DNA from: an uncultured Acetatifactor sp.
Lineage (GTDB): Bacteria; Bacillota; Clostridia; Lachnospirales; Lachnospiraceae
Direction of reading: 5' to 3'
DNA: 64,000 nt
Assembly: GCA_934394815.1 (NCBI GenBank)
Contig: CAKRRD010000005.1
Coordinates: 9,834-73,833 of the forward strand
Under the pieces are notes generated by a model. That model was not told the origin of the DNA and made no database searches. It was given only the letters and a program-made list of their open reading frames with translations. Made by a program: the position numbers and the translations under genes. This document shows positions 34,467 to 42,967 of this stretch, piece after piece; position 1 is the first letter of the stretch; every line of letters begins with the position of its first letter.

Positions 34467-35090
34467 ATGGTCAGTAAGATGGACTTAGCAACATGTTTGA
34501 AAAAAATGGAACTGGTGGGAGTGCTGGCATTTGCCACAGTGGACAGTGACGGTGCACCGCAGATCCGAAATATCAGTGCGATTCATTACGAACCCGATGC
34601 CATTTATTTTTTCACGGCAAGGGGCAAGAACTTTTGTAGGGAACTGTTAGAAGACGGCAGAGTGCAGATCCTCTGTTATACAAAATACAAAGAAATGATC
34701 CGTATGTCCGGGAGGGCGTATGCTGTACCGGAGGAGGAACAGGCGAAATGGCGGGATATTATTTTCGAGGAACAGCCGTATCTGGCCAATGTCTATCCCG
34801 GTGATACAAGAAGTATCGGCATCATCTTCTGCATCGACCGGGCGGAGGTGGAATATTTTAATCTCGGTGTGAATCCTATTTTCCGGGACACTTATACACT
34901 GGGTGGTGGTACAATAACAAAAAAGGGTTATAACATTACCGAAAAATGCATTGGCTGTGGAAAATGTCGCACAAAATGTCCCCAACGGTGTATCGAGGAA
35001 GGGAAACCGTACCGGATACAGCAAAACCATTGCCTGCATTGCGGCAACTGTTATGAAAACTGTCCGGTGAAAGCGATCGTAAGAGAATGA
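34467..35090 (+). CDS. Flavin-binding split-barrel protein fused to a 2[4Fe-4S] ferredoxin
   Basis: A 207-aa fusion. Residues ~5-140 form the pyridoxamine-5'-phosphate-oxidase-like FMN barrel (VGVLAFATVDSDGAPQIRN). Residues ~160-205 form a bacterial two-cluster ferredoxin with CIGCGKCRTKCP and CLHCGNCYENCP. Such fusions shuttle electrons between flavin and iron-sulfur clusters. It is 69 bases after the nitroreductase and overlaps the macrodomain gene by four bases. It could be the electron donor for the radical SAM maturase or part of a separate redox response with the sirtuin pair. Confidence 0.88.
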   Translation: MVSKMDLATCLKKMELVGVLAFATVDSDGAPQIRNISAIHYEPDAIYFFTARGKNFCRELLEDGRVQILCYTKYKEMIRMSGRAYAVPEEEQAKWRDIIFEEQPYLANVYPGDTRSIGIIFCIDRAEVEYFNLGVNPIFRDTYTLGGGTITKKGYNITEKCIGCGKCRTKCPQRCIEEGKPYRIQQNHCLHCGNCYENCPVKAIVRE

Positions 35091-35860
35091 ACCAGAGTGA
35101 AAGAAGAAACTATTTAATCCAAAAGCTGTTGGAAGAGCAGCCACAGTATGCCAAAATGCAGATTCCGGGGAGATGTGAGGAGCAGAAGATGCTTCTGAGA
35201 TCTCTTATGAATATCCGTATGCCGGGTGAACTTTCGGAGGAATTTCTGCAGATCCAGGATGCCTATCTTTCAGAGGAAAATGCCGGAAGAGGTATTGTCA
35301 CATTGGCAGAGATACAGCAGTTATCCACAGATCTCTATCTCTGGAAGGGAGATATCACCAGACTACAGGTGGGAGCCATCGTAAATGCGGCCAACAGCGG
35401 TATGACGGGATGCTATCAACCCTGTCACAACTGCATCGATAATTGCATTCATACATACGCGGGAATAGAACTGCGGAACTATTGTAATGCCATCATGCAG
35501 AGACAAGGATATGAGGAGCCAACAGGGCAGGCGAAGATCACACCGGCATTTAATCTGCCCTGTGATTATGTGATACATACCGTGGGCCCCATTGTACGGG
35601 GAAGGCTTACAGCAGAGCATGAACGCCTGCTGGTGTCCTGTTATGAAGCCTGCCTGCGTATTGCGGAAGAAAACAATATAGAAAGCATCGCATTCTGCTG
35701 TATTTCCACAGGGGTGTTTATGTTTCCCAATGAAAGGGCAGCGGAACTGGCCATACAGACCGTGAAACAGTATAAAGATAGAACAAAGTCGAAGATAAAG
35801 GTGATATTTAATGTTTTTAAAGAAGAAGATGAACGAATTTACAGGCGATTCCTCGGATAA
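35087..35860 (+). CDS. Zinc-type macrodomain ADP-ribosyl hydrolase
   Basis: A 257-aa protein with a ~70-residue helical N-terminal extension and a macrodomain. GAIVNAANSGMTGCYQPCHNCIDNCIH carries the extra cysteines and histidines of the zinc-containing macrodomain class. YVIHTVGPI and CISTGVFMFP are the ADP-ribose phosphate loops. Members found with class M sirtuins remove the ADP-ribose that the sirtuin adds to a lipoylated carrier protein. It starts in an ATGA overlap with the flavin-ferredoxin gene, and the sirtuin gene begins inside its last 50 bases, so the pair is translationally linked. Confidence 0.9.
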   Translation: MNQSERRNYLIQKLLEEQPQYAKMQIPGRCEEQKMLLRSLMNIRMPGELSEEFLQIQDAYLSEENAGRGIVTLAEIQQLSTDLYLWKGDITRLQVGAIVNAANSGMTGCYQPCHNCIDNCIHTYAGIELRNYCNAIMQRQGYEEPTGQAKITPAFNLPCDYVIHTVGPIVRGRLTAEHERLLVSCYEACLRIAEENNIESIAFCCISTGVFMFPNERAAELAIQTVKQYKDRTKSKIKVIFNVFKEEDERIYRRFLG

Positions 35861-36731
35861 AACAGCTCTGATTAGAGAGAAAATACAGCAGGCGGATGCC
35901 GTTGTGATCGGGGCGGGAGCAGGACTTTCCACAGCAGCGGGATTTACTTACAGTGGGGAGCGTTTTGAAAAGTACTTTGCTGATTTTGGAAAAAAATACG
36001 GGTTTTCCGATATGTATTCCGGCGGTTTTTACAATTATGACACGTTGGAAGAATACTGGGCTTACTGGAGCAGATATATTTACGTGAACCGCTACATGGA
36101 TCCGCCCACAGATTTATATAAGCAGCTATTTCAGCTGGTGGAAAACAAAGACTATTTCGTCCTCACCACAAATGTAGATCATTGTTTTCAAAAAGCGGGA
36201 TTCGATAAAAACAGAATGTTTTATACCCAGGGAGATTATGGATTGTTCCAGTGCAGCAAGCCCTGCCATCATGAGACCTATGATAACGAAGAGAGCGTGA
36301 AAAAGATGGTGGTAAGCCAAGGGTATCGGATCGAAGCAGGAAATCTGACAGTACCGGAAGGCACACAGACTCGGTCTACTGTTCCTACGGAACTGGTGCC
36401 CCGATGCCCGAGGTGTGGCAGACCCATGAGCATGAACCTTCGTTCAGACAGCACCTTCGTGCAGGATGCCGGATGGGAAGCAGCAGCGAAACGGTATGAG
36501 AAGTTCATGGAAGATCATAGAGGACAAAACGTCGTATTTCTGGAGCTGGGGGTCGGTTACAACACTCCCGGTATCATCAAATATAATTTCTGGCAGTATG
36601 CCTACAACTGGCGGAATGCATTTTACGTCTGCATTAATAAAGGAGAGGCTGATATTCCCGGTGAGATCCGGGAGAAATCCGTAGGGACCGATGCGGATAT
36701 TGCGGAAGTGCTTTATTTATGCAATTCCTGA
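35811..36731 (+). CDS. Class M sirtuin (SirTM-like) protein ADP-ribosyltransferase
   Basis: A 306-aa Sir2-fold protein. GAGAGLSTAAGFTYSG is the NAD loop. TTNVDHCFQKAGF and YTQGDYGLFQCSKPCH place the catalytic and structural residues, and CPRCGRPM supplies a zinc-knuckle pair. The divergent active site and macrodomain partner match class M sirtuins, which in Staphylococcus and Streptococcus ADP-ribosylate a lipoylated GcvH-like protein rather than deacetylate. The usual GcvH-L and lipoate ligase genes are missing here, so the target is unknown. ATG at 35811 has AAGGTGAT upstream; the in-frame ATG at 35829 is an alternative. Confidence 0.88.
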   Translation: MFLKKKMNEFTGDSSDKTALIREKIQQADAVVIGAGAGLSTAAGFTYSGERFEKYFADFGKKYGFSDMYSGGFYNYDTLEEYWAYWSRYIYVNRYMDPPTDLYKQLFQLVENKDYFVLTTNVDHCFQKAGFDKNRMFYTQGDYGLFQCSKPCHHETYDNEESVKKMVVSQGYRIEAGNLTVPEGTQTRSTVPTELVPRCPRCGRPMSMNLRSDSTFVQDAGWEAAAKRYEKFMEDHRGQNVVFLELGVGYNTPGIIKYNFWQYAYNWRNAFYVCINKGEADIPGEIREKSVGTDADIAEVLYLCNS

Positions 36732-36806
36732 AATAAAAAGATTGCTAAGGATATCTCAAACGAGTAAGATAGTAAGCAAGATAATAAGCAAGATGGAGTG
36801 ACATAA

Positions 36807-36911
36807 ATGGGAAAATATGAACCGCCATATACGATCTCAAATAAAATGTTGGAGCTTGTTTTTTCTATCTCTGAATATGATAAAGATAGAAAATGTATTT
36901 ACCGGCTATAG
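36807..36911 (+). pseudogene. Short N-terminal remnant resembling a Fic-family protein
   Basis: A 34-aa frame beginning MGKYEPPYTISNKMLELVFSI resembles the start of Fic/DUF-type filamentation proteins, then turns into unrelated residues and stops. The rest of the gene is absent. Upstream at 36771-36794 are two tandem 12-bp copies of (A/G)-type TAAGCAAGAT, possibly left by the same deletion. The family call rests on only ~20 residues. Confidence 0.35.
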
Positions 36912-36922
36912 GGGGAGGGCGT

Positions 36923-38482
36923 ATGTACAAAAGAAAGCTTCACAAAGAAATAAGCAGCGGATTACTGGTATTGATCGTGGCATTTTCTCTGACAGGCTGC
37001 GGCAGCAGTAGGGACGCTTTGGAGAGTCAAGGCACGGAAACTGTCCAGGCAGAAGAAATCAGTCAGGAAACCGTTGCAGCCACTCCAGCCACCTCACAGA
37101 CAATCCCGGAGACGACAACGGAACCTGAGCCGGAGAAACTTACCTACCAGACCGGACTATACCAGGAGAAAACCCTGGCGGAGCAGGTCTCAGTGGATAC
37201 TGTCCGGGAGCTGCCGGAAGGAGAATATGGGGTGCTGTCCTATTCCTATGATGAGACGGTCAGTGTCTGGGGCAACGGTGCAGAAGATTGTCTGGTGATT
37301 CATGACGGTGACCGGAAATACAAGGTGGATGTCCCCTGGCAAAACATGTATTCGGCACCCCCTGCTGTAGAAGCAGCAGATTATGACGGGGATGGCGACA
37401 AGGAGTACTATATTTCTACCATACAAGGGACAGGAACCGGTGTTTATGTGGAAGGACTGTATTATGTAGATGTACAGAAAGGAACTCCAAAAGTATCCGA
37501 ATATACACAGGTGGTCGAAGATTTTGACCGCCGGATTCTTGCGGCGGATACGTTGGATGAGCGGTTCCATACACTTCATGTGGATTTTCTGGATAAAAAT
37601 GGGGAGATAGATGCTCAGGAAAGTATTGATCTGGATTTAACCCGCCTGTTGCAGAAAATGGAAGGATATACTTATAAAAGCACCGGTATGGGGGCGCAGG
37701 TCCGGTTTGAATTTCGGGGAGGACAGCCCTTTGCAAATGTATGGGTTGGCATAAATATGAATGAGATGGCGGACCTGGTTTATGAGACCAGCTTTCTTAT
37801 AACGGCACCGGTATCCATGGGAAAAGATGGAAAATTTTCTTTAGGAGATTTTTCGGTACGTACTTCTTATTCTCGTTATTTGGAAGAGGAGAATAGTAAC
37901 AAAGAAGAGCCGGATATGACAGAAGTCTATACCGGATATTATGATCTGACTCATAACGGCTACAAGGAAAAGATCGTAACGAAGGTCTATCTGGAGGAAG
38001 AAAACGGGGATCTCACGGAAGCATTGCGGAAGGCCGGAAACTGGGGAACAGTAGAGGTCTACGAATATCTGGGAGATGGACAATATGGAATCATCCCTCT
38101 GTGGTCACAGGAGTTCGCCATTGCCCATGCCGGGAACACGCAGATCTTCCTTACGCAAAAGGACGGCTACGATTATCTGGTGGTGACAAGCCTCTGGACG
38201 GGACAGGGGATCTGCTATTATGACTATAATGTACTGTCTCCGGTGGACTATTCCTTTGACAGATATCATAACGAGCTGAAAGGGGCAGATCACTACGACC
38301 CGCAGTTTTTCACAGGGCTGGAAAGCTGGCTGAAGGAGGATTCCCTCCTGCTTGCGGCAACGGATATTGACATGCCGCAGGGACAGGAGGTCATTCTGAC
38401 AACCGACGAAGAGACACATTATGCGGAAGAATATCTGAAGGTAAAAAAGGAAAGATTGCAGTCTGTGGAAGATATTGATTAA
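36923..38482 (+). CDS. Large surface lipoprotein of unknown function
   Basis: A 519-aa lipoprotein from the ATG at 36923, which has GGGGGAGG six bases upstream. The signal peptide ends at the lipobox LTGC. A threonine/glutamate-rich linker (about 30-75) follows. The body contains AADYDGDGDKEYYIS, an FG-GAP/EF-hand-like calcium loop often found in beta-propeller repeats, and a second DLTHNGYKEKIV. It may be a VCBS- or integrin-like surface protein, but I recognise no defined family. It has its own terminator and is alone in its unit. Confidence 0.75.
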   Translation: MYKRKLHKEISSGLLVLIVAFSLTGCGSSRDALESQGTETVQAEEISQETVAATPATSQTIPETTTEPEPEKLTYQTGLYQEKTLAEQVSVDTVRELPEGEYGVLSYSYDETVSVWGNGAEDCLVIHDGDRKYKVDVPWQNMYSAPPAVEAADYDGDGDKEYYISTIQGTGTGVYVEGLYYVDVQKGTPKVSEYTQVVEDFDRRILAADTLDERFHTLHVDFLDKNGEIDAQESIDLDLTRLLQKMEGYTYKSTGMGAQVRFEFRGGQPFANVWVGINMNEMADLVYETSFLITAPVSMGKDGKFSLGDFSVRTSYSRYLEEENSNKEEPDMTEVYTGYYDLTHNGYKEKIVTKVYLEEENGDLTEALRKAGNWGTVEVYEYLGDGQYGIIPLWSQEFAIAHAGNTQIFLTQKDGYDYLVVTSLWTGQGICYYDYNVLSPVDYSFDRYHNELKGADHYDPQFFTGLESWLKEDSLLLAATDIDMPQGQEVILTTDEETHYAEEYLKVKKERLQSVEDID

Positions 38483-38485
38483 ACC

Positions 38486-38530
38486 ACTGCAAGATGTCGG
38501 TACAAAAGTATCGGCACCTTGCAGTTTCTT
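38486..38530 (+). terminator. Intrinsic terminator after the lipoprotein gene
   Basis: Long hairpin: outer ACTGCAAG / CTTGCAGT and inner TGTCGGTAC / GTATCGGCA with AAAA loop, then TTCTTTTT. Confidence 0.9.
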
Positions 38531-38537
38531 TTTCTAA

Positions 38538-41165
38538 TTATTTATGTCTGATAATTTTCGTTATCTGTATCAGCACGGTCGGCAGCAGAGCGAGCCCTAC
38601 GATCTGACCGAGTGCTGTCATAGGCAGATCGGCTACGCTGAATACACTGTGCAGTCCCGGGATGAAGATAACCAGTGCCAGTAAAGAGACTCCTGCGGCG
38701 AAAGCATAGAGGCTGTAGCGGTTCGAGGTCAGTCCCAGCCGGAAGATGGATTCGCTGCCACGGCAGTTAAAACCATGGAACAATCTGGCCAGTGTCAGTG
38801 TGGCAAAAGCCATAGTGGAGGCCATAGCTGAACTGACGGTCAGTCCGATGTGATAAGCTGTCATGGAGGCTGCTGCGATCAGCAGACCCTGTGTTATCAT
38901 CGTAATCATAAAGTCTCTGGTGAGGATTCCTTCCCGTGGATTTCTGGGCTTTTCCTTCAGAAGGTCGTCATCTGCCGGTTCCATGCCGATTGCCAGGGCC
39001 GGAAGAGAATCGGTCAGCAGGTTGATGAATAGCAGATGTACAGGTGTAAAAGGCACAGGAAGGCCCATCAGGGATGTGTATAATACGGCTAAGATACCGG
39101 CGGTATTGCCGGACAGCAGAAACAAAATGGCATTTTTGATATTTCTGTATACATTACGCCCGTTTGCCACTGCCTTGATGATCGTTGCGAAATTATCATC
39201 TGACAGAATCATGTCTGCGGCATCCTTGGACACCTCTGTTCCGGTAATTCCCATAGCGACACCGATGTCCGCCTTTTTCAACGCAGGAGCATCATTCACA
39301 CCGTCTCCCGTCATGGAGACAATATTGCCTCTGCGCTGCCATGCCTCTACAATTCGGATTTTGTTTTCGGGAGATACTCTGGCATAGACGGAGATTTTTA
39401 CGATCTGTTCGTCCAGTTCGCTGTCGCTCATGGCATCCAGCTCTGCACCTGTCAATGCAAGGTCTCCTTCTTCGAATATTCCGATCCGGCGGGCAATTGC
39501 CACTGCTGTTACCTTATGATCACCGGTGATCATGACCGGACGGATGCCGGCTCTCTTGGAAGCTGCAACGGCAGCCGCAGATTCCTCTCTGGGAGGATCT
39601 ACCATAGAGATCAGGCCCAGGAAGGTATAGCCATACTCCGCATGGATGTCGAGATTTTCCTCCGATTCCTTGTAAGCAAAAGACAATACACGCAGGCCAT
39701 TTTCTGAAAAAAGCTGATTCTGCATATGGATCTTGTCTTTTTCAGCTTCCGTCATAGGACGGATACCGTCGCTGCAGCGCACATAGTCACAGCGGTCTAA
39801 GAGAACATCCACAGCACCTTTGGTAAGGATCGTGGGTACACCATGCAGCACATATTTCGTACTCATCAGCTTTCTGTCGGAATCAAAAGGCACTTCCTCA
39901 AGACGCTGCATATTCTGCCGGAGGATATCTTCATGCATATTTGCTTCTTTCAAAATAGAAGATGTATCCGCTTCAATTCTTCGGAACATTTCTAAAAGCG
40001 CGTATTCTGTAGGGTCACCGATGCCTTTGCCATCGACGATGCTCGAATCATTGTTGAGGACTGCGTTGTAGAGCAGATAGCGATGAGTCTGATTCAAAAG
40101 GTCAAGCTGATCCGGCTCGTATAACCGGTCTTCTATATAAATCTGCTGCACCGTCATTTTATTCTGAGTCAGTGTTCCGGTCTTATCAGAGCAGATGACA
40201 GAGACACAGCCCAGACTTTCCACAGCCTTTAGATTCTTGATAATGGCATTTTCTTTTGCCATTTTCTGTGTACCAAAGGCTTGCACTATGGTCACAATGG
40301 AGCTCAGTGCCTCAGGGATCGCAGCAACAGCCAGTGCCACTGCAAACATCATGGAGTCCAACAGCGTCATCCGGCGATAGATACACAGGCAGAATACGAC
40401 AGCACATATGATCATGATCAGTATGGCAAGTCTGCTGCTGAACTTGTCAAGGCTCTCCTGCAGCGGTGTCTTGCGCTCTTTGGCTGCATTCATCAGTCCG
40501 GCAATCTTACCCAGCTCCGTCTCCATGCCGGTAGCAGTCACCAACATCTCGGCGCGTCCATAGGTGACCAGACTTCCGGAATAGACCATATTTGCCCGGT
40601 CAGCAAGCGTCACATCACCCTCTATAACAGCATCTGATTTCTCTACATTGGCAGATTCGCCTGTCAGAGAGCTTTCATTGACCTGCAGCGAATAGCTGTG
40701 CAGGATACGACCATCAGCTACGATCATGTCACCCGCTTCCAATATGACAATATCACCCGGTACAATATCCTTCGATGGAATTTCCCGTTTCACACCGTCT
40801 CTTATGACTTTTGCACCGGGCGAAGATAACTGCCTGAGACTATCCAGAGAACGCTGGGCCTTTACATGCTGCAGGGTGCCCAGAATGGCGTTAATCACCA
40901 GTACCAGCAGGATTACAATGGTACTCTCCACATTGCCGGAAAACATGGAGATCGCTGCCGCAATGATCAGGATTACTACCAGCAGATCAGCAAACTGACT
41001 GATAAATACTTCCGGTATACTTTTGCGCCTGCTCTCCTGTAGGATATTTTCACCTTTTTCCAGGCGAAGCTCCTCCGCGCGGGCAGTAGTAAGCCCCTGT
41101 TCTGTCACCTGATATTTTTCCATGAGCTCTTTTACAGAAATATTCCAGATGTTTTTTTGTGTCAT
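38538..41165 (-). CDS. P2-type cation-transporting ATPase (Ca2+/Mn2+)
   Basis: An 875-aa P-type pump with the full set of motifs: TGES in the actuator domain, DKTGTLT phosphorylation site, GDGVNDAPAL hinge, M4 AAIPEALSSIV and M6 NLLTDSLPALAIGMEPAD. The M4/M6 residues place it with the SERCA/PMCA-like calcium and manganese pumps. ATG at 41165 is chosen, with AAGGAGG eight bases before it; a TTG two codons upstream is too close to that site. The leader appears to hold a yybP-ykoY-type manganese riboswitch with a terminator, so manganese export is the more likely function. Full length and intact. Confidence 0.92.
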   Translation of the reverse strand: MTQKNIWNISVKELMEKYQVTEQGLTTARAEELRLEKGENILQESRRKSIPEVFISQFADLLVVILIIAAAISMFSGNVESTIVILLVLVINAILGTLQHVKAQRSLDSLRQLSSPGAKVIRDGVKREIPSKDIVPGDIVILEAGDMIVADGRILHSYSLQVNESSLTGESANVEKSDAVIEGDVTLADRANMVYSGSLVTYGRAEMLVTATGMETELGKIAGLMNAAKERKTPLQESLDKFSSRLAILIMIICAVVFCLCIYRRMTLLDSMMFAVALAVAAIPEALSSIVTIVQAFGTQKMAKENAIIKNLKAVESLGCVSVICSDKTGTLTQNKMTVQQIYIEDRLYEPDQLDLLNQTHRYLLYNAVLNNDSSIVDGKGIGDPTEYALLEMFRRIEADTSSILKEANMHEDILRQNMQRLEEVPFDSDRKLMSTKYVLHGVPTILTKGAVDVLLDRCDYVRCSDGIRPMTEAEKDKIHMQNQLFSENGLRVLSFAYKESEENLDIHAEYGYTFLGLISMVDPPREESAAAVAASKRAGIRPVMITGDHKVTAVAIARRIGIFEEGDLALTGAELDAMSDSELDEQIVKISVYARVSPENKIRIVEAWQRRGNIVSMTGDGVNDAPALKKADIGVAMGITGTEVSKDAADMILSDDNFATIIKAVANGRNVYRNIKNAILFLLSGNTAGILAVLYTSLMGLPVPFTPVHLLFINLLTDSLPALAIGMEPADDDLLKEKPRNPREGILTRDFMITMITQGLLIAAASMTAYHIGLTVSSAMASTMAFATLTLARLFHGFNCRGSESIFRLGLTSNRYSLYAFAAGVSLLALVIFIPGLHSVFSVADLPMTALGQIVGLALLPTVLIQITKIIRHK

Positions 41166-41214
41166 ATACAAATCCTCCTTCTTAAATAATGTACCCGGAT
41201 CCTTTGTTTATCAC

Positions 41215-41260
41215 GCAAAAAAAGACTTTTACTGCATGATAAACATACAATAAAAGTCTC
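41215..41260 (-). terminator. Riboswitch-controlled terminator in the ATPase leader
   Basis: On the minus strand, stem AGACTTTTA / TAAAAGTCT (41259-41251, 41231-41223) followed by seven T. It lies between the aptamer-like region and the ATPase ribosome site, the position of an expression platform. Confidence 0.88.
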
Positions 41261-41261
41261 G

Positions 41262-41370
41262 TTCCATTTCTGTAGACGTGTACTGCCCGGTTAGCGACTG
41301 CCTGTGGCTTCACTAACGTGATGACGACCAACACAACACCGATTATCCGATGTGAACTACTCCCTAATAT
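41262..41370 (-). promoter_or_regulatory. yybP-ykoY-like manganese riboswitch
   Basis: The minus-strand leader carries GGGAGTAGTT near its 5' end (complement of 41355-41365) and GGTCGTCA (around 41322-41329). These are the two landmark elements of yybP-ykoY RNAs, whose facing loops bind Mn2+. Paired segments CATCGGATA..., CACGTTAGTG and GCAGTCGC...GGGC follow, then a rho-independent terminator. yybP-ykoY elements are known upstream of P-type ATPase genes. I matched only sequence landmarks by eye, so a covariance search is needed for certainty. Confidence 0.65.
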
Positions 41371-41377
41371 TGGAAAT

Positions 41378-41406
41378 ATCCTAGCATATGCGAAAAGTAT
41401 TGTCAA
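41378..41406 (-). promoter_or_regulatory. Promoter of the riboswitch-ATPase unit
   Basis: Minus strand: -35 TTGACA (41406-41401), 17-base spacer, -10 TAGGAT (41383-41378). It starts transcription just before the aptamer. Confidence 0.75.
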
Positions 41407-41518
41407 ATATAAAATGGTTGCTATACACAGAATTATTTTTTTGATAAAATAGGAGCAATAAGAAATCGTCCCACAGGAATAAAATTTGCAGATTACGGAA
41501 AGGCAGGAAGGTTAAGAG

Positions 41519-42145
41519 ATGAATGAAATGATCAGAAAAAGAAATGAACAGCTGGCCAAAACAGTGATCAAGGGATTACAGTCCCGCAACATGTCAGGTT
41601 ATTACGCAGAGGATAAAGAGGCTGCGCTGAAACAGGCGCTGGAGCTGATTCCGGAGGGAAGCACCATCGCCATGGGCGGATGCATGAGCGCCGGAGAGAT
41701 CGGACTGATCTCCGCTCTGGAAGCAGGCAATTACCACTATATTGACCGCTCCAAGATGGATGCCAGAGCAGGACTGATGGCAGCTTACGATGCGGATATC
41801 TTTCTCTCCAGTGCCAATGCCATCACCTGCGACGGTGTCATGGTCAATATCGACGGTAATTCCAACCGTGTCTCCTGCATAGCCCAGGGACCGAGAAAAG
41901 TAATCTTCATCGTCGGCATGAACAAGGTCTGCGTAGACTTAGACAGCGCCATGAAGCGTGCGAGAAACGTGGCTGCACCTATCAATGCCCAGAGATTCGA
42001 CATCAAGACTCCCTGCAAAGAAACCGGAAAATGCTTCGACTGTAAGTCTCCGGATACCATCTGCTGTCAGTTCCTGATCACGAGATATTCCAGACATACG
42101 GACCGGATCCATGTGATCCTCGTAAACGACACCATCGGTTATTAG
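41519..42145 (+). CDS. LUD-domain protein (lactate utilisation family)
   Basis: A 208-aa stand-alone LUD domain: IPEGSTIAMGGCMSAGEIGL, DADIFLSSANAITCDGVMVN and VIFIVGMNKV are characteristic. Related domains occur in LutB/LutC, which oxidise lactate, but single-domain versions are common in Clostridia and their chemistry is not established. A cysteine cluster near the end (CKETGKCFDCKSPDTICC) could bind a metal. It precedes the ProX-like gene by 20 bases, so they are probably co-transcribed. GGAAGG lies before the ATG. Confidence 0.88.
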   Translation: MNEMIRKRNEQLAKTVIKGLQSRNMSGYYAEDKEAALKQALELIPEGSTIAMGGCMSAGEIGLISALEAGNYHYIDRSKMDARAGLMAAYDADIFLSSANAITCDGVMVNIDGNSNRVSCIAQGPRKVIFIVGMNKVCVDLDSAMKRARNVAAPINAQRFDIKTPCKETGKCFDCKSPDTICCQFLITRYSRHTDRIHVILVNDTIGY

Positions 42146-42165
42146 ACAGCAAAGGGGAAAAGACA

Positions 42166-42705
42166 ATGACATTAGTATTACAAAAAGGAAGACCTGCCGA
42201 TACCACAGGCAGACTGGACAAAGAGATACGCACCTATGACCTGCTGGATAGCTTGGATGTGGAATATGACCGTGTGGATCACGCACCCGCAATGACCATG
42301 GAGGATTGCAAGGAAGTCGATGAAATCTTACAGTCCATGGTCTGCAAGAATCTGTTCCTGTGCAACCGTCAGGAGACGGCATTTTATCTGCTGATGATCC
42401 CGGATACTAAGGTGTTCCATACCAAGGATCTGTCGGCACAGATCGGCTCGGCGAGATTATCTTTCGCCAAACCGGAATACATGGAAAAATTTCTGGATAT
42501 CACCCCCGGTTCTGTCAGCGTGCTGGGACTGATGAACGATAAGGAACATCAGGTGAAGCTGCTGATCGATGAAGAGGTGCTGGACAGCGAATATTTCGGA
42601 TGCCACCCTTGCATCAATACCTCCAGCCTCCGGATGCGGACGGCGGATCTGATCGAAAAGGTGCTTCCCGCCATGGAACATGATTTTGTAAAGGTAAAGC
42701 TGTAA
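42166..42705 (+). CDS. ProX/YbaK-type aminoacyl-tRNA deacylase
   Basis: A 179-aa protein of the prolyl-tRNA synthetase-associated (INS/YbaK) superfamily, which hydrolyses mischarged tRNA such as Ala-tRNA(Pro). VEYDRVDHAPAMTMEDC is the usual N-terminal segment. CKNLFLCNRQETAFYLLMIP contains the conserved lysine of the editing pocket, and GCHPCINTSSLRM closes the domain. Length and motifs resemble stand-alone ProXp/PrdX proteins. It lies 20 bases after the LUD gene. Specificity is not predicted. Confidence 0.88.
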   Translation: MTLVLQKGRPADTTGRLDKEIRTYDLLDSLDVEYDRVDHAPAMTMEDCKEVDEILQSMVCKNLFLCNRQETAFYLLMIPDTKVFHTKDLSAQIGSARLSFAKPEYMEKFLDITPGSVSVLGLMNDKEHQVKLLIDEEVLDSEYFGCHPCINTSSLRMRTADLIEKVLPAMEHDFVKVKL

Positions 42706-42967
42706 AAGGCATCTATAAACTTACTATGGTTTGATCCGTAGATCCCAGTAGAAAATAGCGGGTCTGCGGCAGAGGGCGCTATGACATTGCCATGTACCCG
42801 AAGCAGGAGGATCTGCAAGCCGGGCTTTGCTTTTCAGAGGAAAGATGATGAAAAAACGATAAAACAATACTTGAAAAGCATACAAAAAAGCATAGTATGG
42901 AATTGATACCCGCAAAGAAATCGAAAATGGTAAGTTCCCTTTAGAACTTATCTGAGGAAGAAACAAA
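42706..42967. other. Non-coding gap before the AgrC-like kinase
   Basis: 262 bases with only short broken frames. No AgrD-like peptide, regulator gene or terminator could be found in it. Upstream of the kinase ATG only a GAGGAAG-type ribosome site is visible. Confidence 0.4.

Noticed and set aside
36771..36794. Two tandem 12-bp TAAGCAAGAT-type repeats
   Set aside because: Short, A-rich and next to a decayed frame; more likely slippage or deletion debris than an operator.
42706..42967. Possible AgrD peptide or lost regulator before the AgrC-like kinase
   Set aside because: All short frames are broken by stops and none shows a cysteine-containing autoinducer pattern or LytTR motif.
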